Origin: Cocos nucifera
Lineage: Eukaryota; Streptophyta; Magnoliopsida; Arecales; Arecaceae
Reading direction: 5' to 3'
NCBI GenBank assembly: GCA_006176705.1
Contig: QRFJ01000750.1
Location: 594,746-658,745, forward strand
Length of the DNA stretch: 64,000 nucleotides
The notes below the pieces were generated by a model. It did not search any database, was not told the DNA's origin, and saw nothing but the letters and a program-made list of their open reading frames with translations. This document shows, piece by piece, positions 10,801 to 22,105 of this stretch; position 1 is the stretch's first letter, and each line of letters opens with the position of its first letter. The position numbers and the translations under genes were made by a program.

Positions 10801-11618
10801 AGCCTCATAGGCTCTAGTGTCTGTCCACTTCTTGTACTTAGATTTATGTATTAGAAGTATATGGTTGTATTTGATTCTATGTTTGTATTTGACTTCATGT
10901 ACTTGGTACTTATAGATGTAAACTTGCTTACCCTGGTCTTGCCTTAAACTTGATGTTTCATTGTATCCTAGTATGTTTTGGTGGCTTAACATAGTCATTT
11001 TGTTAAAGCAATGAAACTCATGATTACTTACTCTTGCACTCGTTTTGAACATTTGTCTTAACTTTATATTTTTGATTGATGACAAAAAGAGGGAGTAATA
11101 TGTATATGAGCATGAATTCATTCACTTTGAATATATTAAAATTCATCCACTATTCATTCACTTTGAATGTGTTAAATCTAAAATTCATCTAGTATTCATT
11201 CACTTTGAATGTGTTAAATCTAAAATTTTCAGCACAAATGTGTTAAGGTGAAAATTTTTTGCTTGAATGTGTTAAGCATGAGTATGTTAAGGATTGAAAT
11301 TTCAGCATATATGATGTGCATTATAAGTTTAGAGTTTGTACCACGATACACAGTCTATGTATGATTATTTAATACTAATGCTTAGCGCACATATATGGAT
11401 ATATGCTGGCAATTTATTATTCTAATGAGTACAAGCAAAAAACTTAACCCTGAATTAAAAAATTTATTAAAAATGCAAGCATAAATTGAGGGGGAGACAA
11501 ATATGAAAATACAAAAGGGATTAAATCATTAATCTATTGAAAATATCCTTAATGCATTATTTTTGTACATTTCTCGCTCATATACTCAAAATTTTGTCAT
11601 CATCAAAAAGAAAAAGAT
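10801..11618. other. S1 3' spacer with polypurine tracts
   Basis: Non-coding AT-rich DNA between the envelope-like ORF and the 3' LTR. Polypurine runs lie at 11084-11094 (AAAAAGAGGGA), 11488-11497 (GAGGGGGAGA) and 11605-11617 (AAAAAGAAAAAGA). The last directly precedes the LTR and is the presumed plus-strand primer. Between 11101 and 11240 an imperfect direct repeat of CATTCACTTTGAATRTRTT occurs three times. Confidence 0.75.
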
Positions 11619-13071
11619 TGTTGACTCCAAGGATTAATTTTGATGAGTAGTAAAATATTTGAGTATATATTTGAATTAATGAAGTTGTTGAGATTATGTT
11701 TTAGGATGCATTTTAAAGTACCAAATAAAATTTTCATATAAATGCAATTGAAAATTGATAGAGAAGATTTGGAGGCTTTTGAAGCATAAATTGCACCTGA
11801 AATAACATTTGCAAAGGACATCCCCAAACCAAAATTGAAGGAAAAAATCTTTGGGAGAACTAAAATTTTTCAGCTTAAGAAGCCCACGAGTCAACTTATG
11901 GTTCGACTCGTTGTTCAGCTCGAGCTGATACATAGACTAGCACGCAGAAGTTTCAGAAGGAACAGTCTCGAGCGGAGGCTCAAGTTGACTCGAGGTTCTC
12001 GAGTCAAAATCTCAATGAAAATTCAGAGAATGGTGATTTCAGGATAAGATCTCGAGCAGAGGGTTGAGTCGACTCGAGGTTCTTCAATCGAAGTCTCAGG
12101 AGAAATACAAAAGATGATAATTTTGAAGCAAAGTTCGGCACAATCTCGAGCAAAGGCTCTAGTCGACTCGAGATCCACAAGCTGTGGATCAAGCAGAGTA
12201 AAAAGTCTCGAGCAGAGGAATGAGCAGAGTAAAAAGTCTCGAGCTGAGGCTTGAGTCGATTTGAGCTCCAACGGCTAGTTTCTGCAGACCATCCAGAACT
12301 ATGCAAATTGGGTTCAAATAGTCATTTTTGCTTCTCCAACGATCAAATAAGATTCTCCAGCCTACCAAACATGAAAAATCACCTACAAAACACTTGGAGG
12401 AAGAGACATGACTATTCATTCATTGAGAGAAATAAAAAGTTAAAGACAAAAGTCCAAAAAGTATTGAATAGAGAGCATTCAAGTTCTATCTTCAAGAAAA
12501 ATTAAAGCAAGAGATTTCATTCAGCAAGAAGATAAGCTCAAAAGCTCAAAAGTCTTCAATAAAGAAGATTTCAAAAAGCTTCATCGACTTATTTGCTCAT
12601 CAAAGGAGCTTTTTGTTTATTTTTGTTGTTCAACTTTTTTCTTTCTTGTAACCTAGCTTCAATAAGATTTTGAAGCTAAGGAGAAGGCTTATCCAAGTCT
12701 AAAAATTGAATTATAAGCCAAGGGTTGGCTCAGAATTTGGTTGTGATTGGTGAGTCGGTGTAAAAATCAACTAAATTTTGGATAGTGAGCCTTAAAAAAC
12801 TATCTGACTATAATCTTGAAGAGATTATAGTAAAATTTTTAAGTGGACCTTGGGGAGTGGACGTAGGTGCAAGGAGCACCGAACCACTATAAATTTTTTA
12901 GTATTTATGATTGTCTTGTTTACTTCATTCCATTTATATTTCTATATTTCTGCATATTTAGAACTAAAGCATACACCATCACATCACTTATTTTTAAAAA
13001 CAACATCCAACTAGCTTTAAGTTTTGAAAAATCCAATTCACCCTCCTCTTGGGTTGTCGTACTAGGCTACA
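11619..13071 (+). repeat. S1 3' LTR
   Basis: Begins TGTTGACTCC like the 5' LTR and ends CTACA, where the 5' LTR ends CAACA. It is followed by the CCCCT duplication. The palindrome cluster of U3 is at about 11885-12265. Confidence 0.92.
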
Positions 13072-13076
13072 CCCCT
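13072..13076. repeat. Target site duplication of S1, right copy (CCCCT)
   Basis: Identical to 2462-2466. Host sequence interrupted by S1 continues from 13077. Confidence 0.93.
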
Positions 13077-14014
13077 CCATCGGAAAGGTAAATCAGTCAA
13101 TCCCTTTTTTTTTTGTATTTGGAGGCCTGTGTGATTTAAGGTTCCTTCTACTCTGAGCTCGCCACATCAGATTAGGGTTAAGGTGAAGCCGTCAAACCCT
13201 AGTCTCTGTCATATTGATGTAATCATTCGTATCGAGTCCAGATTGTGAAAATCTAAATAGAAACCTTTCTATTATTGCATCTGCCATGCTTTCATTTGGC
13301 TTCAGGACTTGAATCTCATGATATATATAGGGCTTCTCCTCTACGCACCCGGAGATGGTAGATAGATCCCAGTCTGTGATGCATATCCAGTTCCTCACAT
13401 GAACACGCCTAATAGCCAACATACACCTCAGGGTTCCATATGGCCTAGGGAAGACCGTAGTAATTGGTGTAGTCAAACTATAACACCCTCAGGGGAACTG
13501 CCGAGCAATCTCAGGTCATAAGAACCAGACACACGATACTCGATCGCATCGTCAGTCAGTCATGTGACGGAGGAGACTTCCTAATGACTACCTACTGAGG
13601 TGGTCCCAGCTCAGTGCCCTCTGTTGCTCCCGCTACACGAGTAATACCTGTTCTCGGGTGGGCTCCTACTCACAGGCTCCCGTACGTGCTCACACCGTAT
13701 ACTCAGAACTCAGATCTACTAAAAAAAGCGATCGTACACCAACCTTACCGGATAATCACCATCTCGTGATGATCCTATGGTCGGGAAGCTGTTTATGAGT
13801 ATATAATGATTATCTTATGTCTTTAAATTTCAACTCTTGAAAATAGAATTATCATTTACCATAACTCAAAGGATGTATCATCAAGACTAAATCACAGGTG
13901 TGATAGAGAAAATAACCATTTATAATTATAGTCAAACATTAAAATTTCTGCCCCTAGAAGTGTATTACAAGTGTCACCAATTCTTGGCTCTCTAGGCCAC
14001 GATAGATACTAACA
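13077..14014 (-). repeat. Minus-strand Copia 3' LTR, boundary uncertain
   Basis: Read on the minus strand, sequence after the RNase H remnant continues into TGTTAGTATC (plus 14005-14014), a plausible LTR start, and then into about 900 bp without coding potential. The inner (left) LTR end is not identifiable, and some of 13077-13200 may be host DNA next to S1. No second LTR of this element is present in the window. Confidence 0.5.
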
Positions 14015-14768
14015 ATGCTCGCCACTTGTCCTAAAGCAATTGCTCAAGTTCTACAGGTCCATTTCTAAGGTGGCTTCAGATCTTGTGATCCTGCTGCCGG
14101 CCCCCCCGCAGACGGCTTCTCTAAGTGGGTCTGCCACAGTTACTCGGAGTTTGACTCTTCTTGACCTTTAAACGATATACTTTTCTAAGTAATCCGGATG
14201 GAGATGGTTCCACCCGTTTTTGAACCTTTCCCGTCATCAAACAGTCGTGCCAGGATGTCGACTTTCGATCACTGCTATAATCGGTACATGAAGTCCGGTC
14301 TGTGTACCTTGAAGCTTGGAGTTCTCGCATTCCCGAGACCAACATCATATCCTTAGTTCTTCTCAAGTACGTAAGGATTACATTTCACAGAAAGTCCATG
14401 TTTCTTATGTCCACCTGATTTGACTCGATATCTCTTGTGACAGCTCACAGCATGGGCTATCATGGTCGTGTACATAGCTGGCATAGCTGAGGCCTACTAT
14501 TGCAGAAGCATAGTGAATCATGCTCATGGCGTTCCTATTTCCTCAGGTGTGCTGGGGCACATGCTTCTTGTGAAAGATGAATACCGATGGTCTAAGGGTA
14601 TATCTCCCCTCTTAGAGTTTTTCAATACATAAACCTCTTTAGTTACGTCGTCTATGTACATTTTCTGTGAAAGTCCTATGCACCTAGTTCGCTCTATCCT
14701 ATAGACGTTAATCTCTAGAATAAGGATGCTTCACCGTAGTCTTTTCATGGATGACTTTCTTAAGACAA
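14014..14768 (-). pseudogene. pol: Copia RT/RNase H C-terminal remnant
   Basis: The minus strand from about 14730 encodes CIGLSQKMYIDDV and then YVLKNSKRGDIPL and SMCPSTPEE. After a frameshift at about 14535 comes MSMIHYASAI. This is the linker between Copia RT and RNase H. Further on, YLRRTKDMMLVSG and YTDRTSCTDYSSDRKSTSW represent the first RNase H acidic motif, and VADPL near 14125 the usual pol end. Multiple frames and stops show a dead copy. The motif style fits a Copia lineage other than the Sirevirus one (Angela/Tork-like, unconfirmed). The N run at 14769 cuts off the upstream part. Confidence 0.75.
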
Positions 14769-14793
14769 NNNNNNNNNNNNNNNNNNNNNNNNN
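14769..14793. other. Assembly gap (25 N)
   Basis: Twenty-five N bases. The sequences on the two sides look unrelated, so contiguity across the gap is not demonstrated. Confidence 0.99.
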
Positions 14794-16480
14794 TGCGAAA
14801 CAACACCCTTCTGGTGCCCCCTCCACCTCTTCGGCTCACGACCCCACCCCTTACCACACCATTCTACCCTCTCGGTGAGTGCAAAATGCCTCCCCCGCAT
14901 CCATCGCTGCCTCCATTGCCACCCACTCCACCCTCAATCAGGTAGCTGCACCAAGAGGTTCGCATTCAGCTCTGATGGGTTGCCACCATATACTGCTAGG
15001 TGTCACTGGTGGATTTTGGGAGCAATTAGAATGATTTAGATGATCGATCATTCTAGCTGTTCGAATCAGAAGAGTTCTGATCCATCGAAAGGAGTTTCGA
15101 TGATGTCTATGATAGAGATCATGACATATCCCATTACCATATAGAACTGAACCTAACTGGGTCACACAAACAAGGGTTTGAATCTGGTGATCATCAATTG
15201 AACTGATCTAGTTCAATTGATCTGAATGAGATTCAATTAGGTTCAAGGAAATCGTGCTAGCACTCGATTGAACCTAACGTTCTTCTTTTTACTATCATAA
15301 ATAAGTTGTCCTGACTGAGCCAAAGGAGTTTGTGCTCAATCAGAGGCCTTCATATGGTCTAACTGGAGGTTGTCCAAGTTCAGAATAGGTTGTCTTATTT
15401 TGTAAGACATTACCTGCCAATTTTTGGTCACCTGCCATTTCTTGTTCTTTGACTTTGGTCAAAAGTCTACCTTTGACTGGTCAAACGTTGACCATTCACC
15501 TTTGACTTTTGACCACATGTCATGCACCTATTGGAGAGCTGGTGGGGGCCTGTCCCCCTGCCAGAACCTGGCAAGGAGAAGGGCGCACGCCAAGGGTGGC
15601 GTGAGCCCAAGTAGGAGGCGCCTAGGAGTCCTTGTTGGACAAGGACTCCACCTCCCTTTTGGATTCCAATCAGAGTTCTACTAAGAATCCAGTTTGACTG
15701 GTCTTAGGCGCCCTCTAAGGAGGAATCCAGGGGTCTCTATTCCAACCAATCAGATTTAGATCTGATTTCACAAAGGGTTGTGATTGGTTGAGAGGAAGAG
15801 GAGTTGGATCACAAGAGGTCTATAAATAAGACCCTGCGCCAAACCCTAACTCTAAGAGAGCCAATGCTATTAGACACTCCCCAAGGCTGCCTCTCCCCTC
15901 CTTCTCCATGCCATAGTCTCTTCTCTCCTTGCTCTCCACGTCCAAAAGGTGTTTTGGACTTTGGTTGGTGCGATTCAGATCAAGGAAAGGCGATCAAAAG
16001 CAAGAAGGCTGCGCTGCTGCAAAAGGACGACTGCAGATCTTCAAAAGAGTTTTGAAGATCCTCCAGATCAGATCCAGATCTAATTTTTGGAGGTGTGATA
16101 GAGAAGAAGAGGATCTCCAGATCCAACCCAAGTGGATACCGGTAGAGGCCAGGCGCTTGCGTGGCTAAGATCCAGAACCTTCCGCTGCAATCAGGATCAT
16201 CCACAGGGTAATAGGATTACCCAAATCAGGTAAATTAAATTTGATTTAATTTATCTTATTTTATTTTATTTATTAAAATAATAAGAATCAGATCTGAAAT
16301 ATATCAAGATCTGATTGAGATCAAGAGAAAATTTTTGAAATATATCTCTTGATCTAATCAGATCTGAACGAACCTGGACCGGAAAATCAGGATTTTCCTT
16401 CATTCTTGTCCTGAAGAGTCTCGAATCGATAATACTCCTGCAAGATAGAAGCAAGCATGTATTAATGTATAATTAAAATA
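14794..16480 (+). repeat. Orphan LTR-like sequence with TATA box
   Basis: A moderately GC-rich 1.7-kb stretch unlike its AT-rich surroundings. It has the layout of a long plant LTR: repeated GATTCAATTGAACC-type motifs (15185-15280), a TATA box at 15821-15828 preceded by CCAATCA-type motifs (15745-15790), then a CT-rich presumed R/U5. No partner LTR or internal domain is seen in the window, so it is a solo or truncated LTR or another promoter-bearing repeat. Short ORFs here have no recognisable domain. Confidence 0.45.
15821..15828 (+). promoter_or_regulatory. TATA box of LTR-like sequence
   Basis: TATAAATA, about 35 bp upstream of CTAACTCTAAGAGAGCC. Position and context fit an LTR promoter. 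Confidence 0.5.
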
Positions 16481-16887
16481 CCAACATATCGGGAAGGAAT
16501 AGATTAAACTAATTTTGACTTACCAGAAACATCTTTCAGGCTGTATTATGAGCTCCCAATGGCCAACTCGAGAAATCATTTATCGAGCCCGACATCAATC
16601 GGCGTATGATCCCGAAAATGATACGAGATGTTAAAGGCTCTCTAAATATATTGCAAAATTAATTTTGAAGAATAAATATTAATTCTAAAATTACTAAATT
16701 CTAAATATATTAATTGATCATGTAGTACTTATGAGCAACTCTATATATAGTTGATCTGCATATCCTCCAACTGAGTCGGAGGTATTATGAGTCGGGTGGG
16801 TCCTTGACCATGGCATTGTGTCTGAGAAACGACGGCCGCTATTGTCTATGACTGTGTGGTCACTAGTGATCTCCTATCCTCTGAACT
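16481..16887. other. Unassigned intergenic DNA
   Basis: No coding potential or repeat was recognised in this 400-bp stretch. It abuts the broken end of S3 at about 16888. A TATATATAG run lies at 16742-16750. Confidence 0.4.
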
Positions 16888-16924
16888 TGGGGTTTTCTTT
16901 AATATCAATCTTATTAATGCTCTA
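16888..16924 (-). pseudogene. pol: S3 integrase remnant beyond the S2 insertion
   Basis: The minus strand reads ALIRLILKKTP, the segment that follows YILNR in Copia integrase. The YILNR part ends exactly at the other side of S2 (26367-26371). Homology stops after KKTP at about 16888, so S3 is truncated there. The matching CTCTA duplication (16920-16924) shows that this piece and 26367 onward were once contiguous. Confidence 0.82.
16920..16924. repeat. Target site duplication of S2, left copy (CTCTA)
   Basis: CTCTA directly before the TGTTG start of the S2 5' LTR. The identical copy is at 26367-26371. Confidence 0.92.
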
Positions 16925-17996
16925 TGTTGCTCCAAGAATTGATTTTGATGATTACAAACCATTTGAGGAGATTACTACTGAATTTAGCTTGAAAATTTTT
17001 TTTTTATATTTTAGGAGCAAAATCATAATTTTATCAAGTTTTGATTTGAGAGCCTTAAGAGCAAGAATAGAAGATTTTTGATCTTTTGGAGCAGTTTCAT
17101 AATTTTTTGATGCATATTTTGGAAGAAAATCAAGTTTGAAGCAAAAGGATTGACCCCTAGGTCCACCCCTGCTGAAACGAGCTATTTGGCATGCTATTTC
17201 TATTCCAAGGATCCATTCCAGGATCGACCTCTGCTATTCCAAAGGTCAAAAATATAGAACGATTGATTTTTTGAATTCTATCTCAGAGGTCGACCTCCTG
17301 TGCCAGAGGTCGACCCATGAGTCGATCCCTATGATGAAAATCTTCTGCAACAGCCCTAAGCAAAAGTCATCTTTAAGCAAAGAAGCTTTCGTTTCAAGTT
17401 CATTAACCTCTCAAGAGCTCATTCAAGTCTCCAACAACCTTGAGAAAAATCAGAAAAGCTTCCTCCATTATTGTGAAAAGCATTCTTAAGGTTTTATTTG
17501 CTCATTAAGGGAGCTAAATTTGTATTTGATTGTCATTAACTCTTATACTCTGTTTATTGTTTTGATTCAAGTTTTGGAAGTATTCCAAAACTTGGGATGA
17601 TTGATCCGAACCTTAAATCGAAGTGTGTTGGATTGGCTTGTACTTGAGAAATAAGTATGCTAGCTTAGGATAGCTAGGATCAGAGGTATCGATGTTGTAT
17701 TCTGGTTGAATATGTTTAGTGATTTTGAATTCTCAAGTAGGAGCTTGGAGAGTGGATGTAGGTGCAAAAAAAGCACCGAACCACTATAAATCTTGCTTGT
17801 TTATGGTGTACTTACTATCTTTCTTTTCTTAGTTTGTTAAATTCTTTCTTTCAAATCTTTTATATTTTCATCTAATCTAAATCGCTTTATACACACGACT
17901 TGCATATCATTATTCAATCTTGATATCTTTAAATTAGCATTAAAATTTTAAAAATTTAATTCATCCCCCCCTCTTGGGTTGTATAGCTGAACAACA
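16925..17996 (+). repeat. S2 5' LTR, internally deleted
   Basis: TGTTGCTCCAAG to CAACA. Compared with the 3' LTR it lacks the segment equivalent to about 25570-25715, including the TATA box, and about 11 bp in the palindrome cluster. The GTCGAC-type motifs lie at about 17155-17335. Confidence 0.9.
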
Positions 17997-17998
17997 AG

Positions 17999-18009
17999 TG
18001 GTATCAAAG
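17999..18009 (+). other. S2 primer binding site (initiator tRNA-Met)
   Basis: TGGTATCAAAG lies two bases after the LTR. It has one G-to-A change from the TGGTATCAGAG consensus. Confidence 0.88.
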
Positions 18010-18058
18010 TCGGTGCTCTAGCCCTACTTTGATTTAATCATCAAAGAGTCAAAGATCT

Positions 18059-19425
18059 ATGGCAACCCAAGTTAGTATTTCTCTAGCCGAGAAGTAGTCC
18101 ACAAATCGACCTCCACTTTTCAATGGGTTAAACTATATCTATTAAAAAGTTTGGATGAGAATATTCATACAAATACTTGACTATGATATATGGAGTATCA
18201 TAATCAATGGACCACACACACCTACTAAGATAATTGATGGTATGGAGTCAACCAAACCTGGAAAGAAATGGAATAAGGTTGATAAGAAAATGACACAACT
18301 CAATGCAAAGCCATGAATGTTTTATATTGTACTTTAGATATTAATGAATTTAATCGTATTTCAACATACATATCGACTAAGAAAATATGGGATATGTTAG
18401 AAGTAACTCATGAAGGCACTAATCAAGTTAAGGAGTCAAAAATTAACATGCTTGTGCATAAATATGAGTTTTTCAAAATGGAGCATGATGAGTCAATAAC
18501 TAAAATGTTTACTAGATTTACAAACATTATAAATGATCTTAAAAATCTTGGCAAGTCTTATTCTAATAGTGATCTTGTGAGAAAGATTCTTATATCTTTG
18601 CCAAGGATATGGAAGGCCAAAGTGACTGTAATCCAAGAAGCCAAAGATCTGAATATTTTATCCTTAAAGGAGATTCTAGGATCATAAATGACACATGAGC
18701 TAAGCATAAAACAACATCAAGAAGAAAATATCAAGAAAAAGAAGACATTAGCCCTCAAATCCATCACTCAACAAGATGAGAAATCCGATGAAATGGAAGA
18801 TGAAGAAATAGCTCTCATCATAAGAAAGTTCAAGAAATTTTTGAAGAAAAAATAAGAGATGAGGAAGAGGCCATCTACCAAAGAAGAGTATAGCAAGGAA
18901 AAGGATAGAGAGCAACCTCTTATTTGCTATAAATATAAGAAATCGGGGTACTTTAGATCTGAATGTCCTTAACTTAAAAAGGTTCTCAAGAAATATAAAA
19001 AAAAGGCTATGATGGCAACATGGAGTAATAGTGATGACTCAAGCTTCAAAGAGAAAGAAGCTTATGAACAAGCCAACCTGTGCCTTATGGCACATAAAAA
19101 TAAGATAAATGCTGAAATCTCAAATGAATTTACATTCGAAGAACTTCAAGAAGTCTTCTATGATTTAGTAGAAGATTTTAAAAAAATAAAAACTAAAAAT
19201 AAAGATCTAAAATTTAAGAATCAAATCTTGCTAAAAGAAAATAAAATTATCCTAAGTGAAAAACTAGTCTTAACTCAAGAGAACCTAAATTTGAAAAATA
19301 AAATCGACAAGCTAAAATCGATAGAAAAATTTATTTTAAGTTTAAATAAACTTCATATGATTATTGAAAATCAAAAGGTCATTTATGATAAGACCGATCT
19401 AGGCTATAACTCCCTAAGAAAATAA
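18059..19425 (+). pseudogene. gag: S2 gag with several stops
   Basis: Capsid gene in the same position as S1 gag, starting at ATG 18059 (MATQVSISLA). Early stops are TAG at codon 13 (18095-18097) and TAA at codon 29 (18143-18145). A frameshift near 18310 leads to an open stretch 18313-18687 with the gag core (HEGTNQVKESKINMLVHKYE). Further stops follow before the zinc knuckle at about 18920-18965. That knuckle has lost the second Cys and the His, both now Tyr (CYKYKKSGYFRSEC). A coiled-coil-like tail is open from 19009 to 19425. Confidence 0.83.
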
Positions 19426-19429
19426 AAAT

Positions 19430-21064
19430 TTTTGAAAAATATTTTTATAGATTCACAAAGCAATAAATTTTTAAATGTTACTTGCTTTAAATATGGTAAA
19501 CTATGACACAAATCTTATACATGTTTATCTAATAATTTAAATATAAAAAAAAATGGATTCCAAAAGGAACCATTATAACTAACCTTAAAGGATTCAAGAA
19601 AACTTGGGTACCTAGAGTAAGTACTTGATTTTGTATGTAGATGTGTCTTGCATCCAAAGAAGAAAATCGAAGATGGTATCTTGATAGCGGATGCTTAAGA
19701 CACATGACCGATGATGAGTTTCAATTCATCACGCTTGATGCTAAACATGGAGGAATGATCACCTTTGGAGATAATGGCAAATAAAAGATTATCGATATAG
19801 GTAACATTGATATCACTCCCTCTAAGTATATTAAAAATATTTTATTAGTAGATAGTTTGAAACATAATCTCTTAAGCATTAGTCAACTTTGTGATAAGGA
19901 TTATAAAGTTATTTTTGAATCTTCATTATGCATTGTAACTAGTTCCAATGATAATGGCATAAGTTTGTTGGACATAGACATGGTAATATTTATATGGTAG
20001 ATTTGAATGATCTTTTTATGATAAACATGCAATGTTTAGTAGCTATGAATACCAAAATTAATGAGACTAGTTGGCTTTGGCACTATAGGCTTACATACAT
20101 TAGTATGCATTCACTTTCAAAGCTTATTAAAAGAAAATTAGTTACTGATTTACCAAAATTAAACTTTAAAAAAGATAAAATTTGTAATGCATGCTAACTA
20201 GGTAAACAAACTAGAGTTTCATTCAAATCTAAGAACATTATTTCAACTTTCAGGCCATTGGAACTATTGCACATAGATTTGTTTGGTCCTACAAGAATAA
20301 CAAGCTTAGGTGGAAAATGTTATGATTTTGTAATTATCGATGACTACTCATGTTTTACATGAATTTTCTTTTTGACACATAAAGATGAAATTTTTTATAT
20401 TTTCTCAAAGTTTTATCAAAAAATTATAAATAAAAAATTTTTTTTAATTCAAAGCATTCGAAGTGATCATGGAATTAAATTTGAAAATCAAAACTTTAAA
20501 AAATTTTATGACGAAAAAGAAATAAGCCATAATTTTTCAGCACCTAGGACATCCCAACAAATTGGGATGGTAGAAAGAAAAAATAGGACTCTAGAAGAAA
20601 TGGCCCGTACCATGCTGTGTGAAAGCAATCTCCCAAGATACTTTTGGATGGAAGCAATTAACATAGCATGTTATATCTTAAACCGTGCCCTAATCAGACC
20701 AATTTTAAAAAAAATATCTTATGAATTTTAGAAAGGAAGAAAACCTAACATTGCATATTTTCATATTTTTGATTGTCGATATTTTATTTTGAATAATAGT
20801 AAAGAAAAATTAGAAAAAATTGATGTAAAATCTGATGAAGCTATTTTTCTTGGTTACTCCTCTTCTAGTAAAGTTTTTAGAGTATTTAACAAAAAAATCT
20901 TAATAGCAGAGGAATCAATATATGTTATTTTTGATGAGACTAATGATCTTCCATCAAGAAAGAGTGAGAATATTAATGATGCAGATTCTCTTATAGAAGG
21001 GATGAAGGAGATCATCCTAAAGGATTCAATAATTCAAAATCAAAAGGATCATGAAGACAAGTAA
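19430..21064 (+). pseudogene. pol: S2 protease and integrase
   Basis: The protease motif DSGC is at 19683-19694. The gag-pre-integrase part (SWLWHYRLTYIS) is at about 20070-20105, where the usual LGH is now LTY. The CNAC of the zinc finger is at 20186-20197. The catalytic core shows DDYSCFT (about 20340), SIRSDHG (about 20454) and VERKNRTLEEMARTML (about 20569), open for 119 codons. The C-terminal piece 20789-21064 holds KSDEAIFLGYSS. Stops and frameshifts separate these pieces. The order matches S1. Confidence 0.83.
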
Positions 21065-21264
21065 GAAAATGAGGGTGAAGAACAATAAGAACAACCTCAA
21101 AGTACAAATGGTATTTCAAAAGAATGGAAGTGTATTTACAATCACTCCAAAGAACTAATTATTGGTGATCCTACACATGGGATAAGAACTTGCTCTTCAA
21201 TTAGAGATGCATATAATTATTTTGCTTTTGTTTCTCATTTTGAACCTAAAATCATAAATGAAGC

Positions 21265-22105
21265 CGAAAAAAATTATAATTGGATAAATGTAATGCAAGA
21301 GAAACTTAATTAATTCAAAAAAAATAATGTATGGACCTTAGTATCAAGACCTAAAAATCATCCAATAATTGGCACAAAATGGGTATATAGAAATAAATTA
21401 GAAGAAAATAAAAATATAATTAGGAATAAAGCAAGATTAGTTGTAAAGAATTATAATCAAGAAAAGAAAATTGATTTTGATGAGATCTTTGCACCTATTG
21501 CTGGACTAGAAGCAATTAGACTTTTACCCGCTTATGCATGCTTTATGAATTTCAAGTTATTTCAAATGGATGTTAAAAGTACTTTCCTAAATGGATATAT
21601 TGTCGAAGAAGTTTATGTAGAACAATCTTTCGATTTTGAAAATCATGCTTTTCTAAATCATGTTTTCAAATTAAACAAAGCATTATATGATTTAAAATAA
21701 GCATCTAGGACTTGGTATGAAAGATTAAGTAAATTCTTGTTTAATAATGAATTTTCAAGAGAAAATGTAGATACAATCCTTTTTATTAAAAAAGATCATG
21801 ATGACATCTTCGTAATACAAATATATGTTGATAACATTTTATTTGGATCTACTAATAAAACTTTAAGTCGAGATTTTGCTAAGCTTATGTAGGGAGAGCT
21901 CGAGATGAGCATGATGGGTGAACTAATATTCTTCCTCTGACTTCAAATCAAATAAATAAAGGAAGGGATCTTCATCATCTAAAGCAAGTACATAAGAGAT
22001 CTACTTAAAAGATTTAGAATGGAGAGCTCCAAAGCCATTGGTACACCCATGAGTTCATCATGTAAGCTTGATAAGGATGAAGGAGGTAAAAATATTGATA
22101 TTAAA
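21265..22105 (+). pseudogene. pol: S2 reverse transcriptase, active site YVDN
   Basis: Copia reverse transcriptase. Segments include WINVMQEKLN (about 21280), GTKWVYRNKLEE (about 21374), DFDEIFAPIAGLEAIRLL (about 21475) and FQMDVKSTFLNGYI (about 21562). The YGLKQA motif is now YDLK followed by a stop (about 21690). At 21824-21835 the active-site YVDD reads YVDN (AAC), which would remove a metal-binding Asp. Several stops follow before MESSKAIGTPMSSSCK at 22019. Confidence 0.85.

Larger units (their letters stand above)
2467..13071 (+). mobile_element. S1: full-length Ty1/Copia element, Sirevirus type
   Basis: A 10.6-kb element with LTRs of 1455 and 1453 bp, a PBS for initiator tRNA-Met, gag, protease, integrase, RT and RNase H in Copia order, an extra ORF downstream of pol, and polypurine tracts before the 3' LTR. 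It has a perfect 5-bp target duplication. Large size, long gag with a coiled-coil tail, an envelope-like ORF and several polypurine tracts together indicate the Sirevirus (Maximus/SIRE) lineage. All reading frames carry stops or frameshifts. The LTRs differ at roughly one base in ten by eye, mostly transitions, so the insertion is old. Confidence 0.92.

Noticed and set aside
11619..13071. S1 3' LTR as a solo LTR
   Set aside because: Internal domains, polypurine tract and matching CCCCT duplications show that it belongs to full-length S1.
15424..16204. ORFs in the LTR-like sequence as host exons
   Set aside because: The layout (CCAAT-type motifs, TATA box, CT-rich leader) fits an LTR, and the ORFs are short, overlapping and unlike known proteins.
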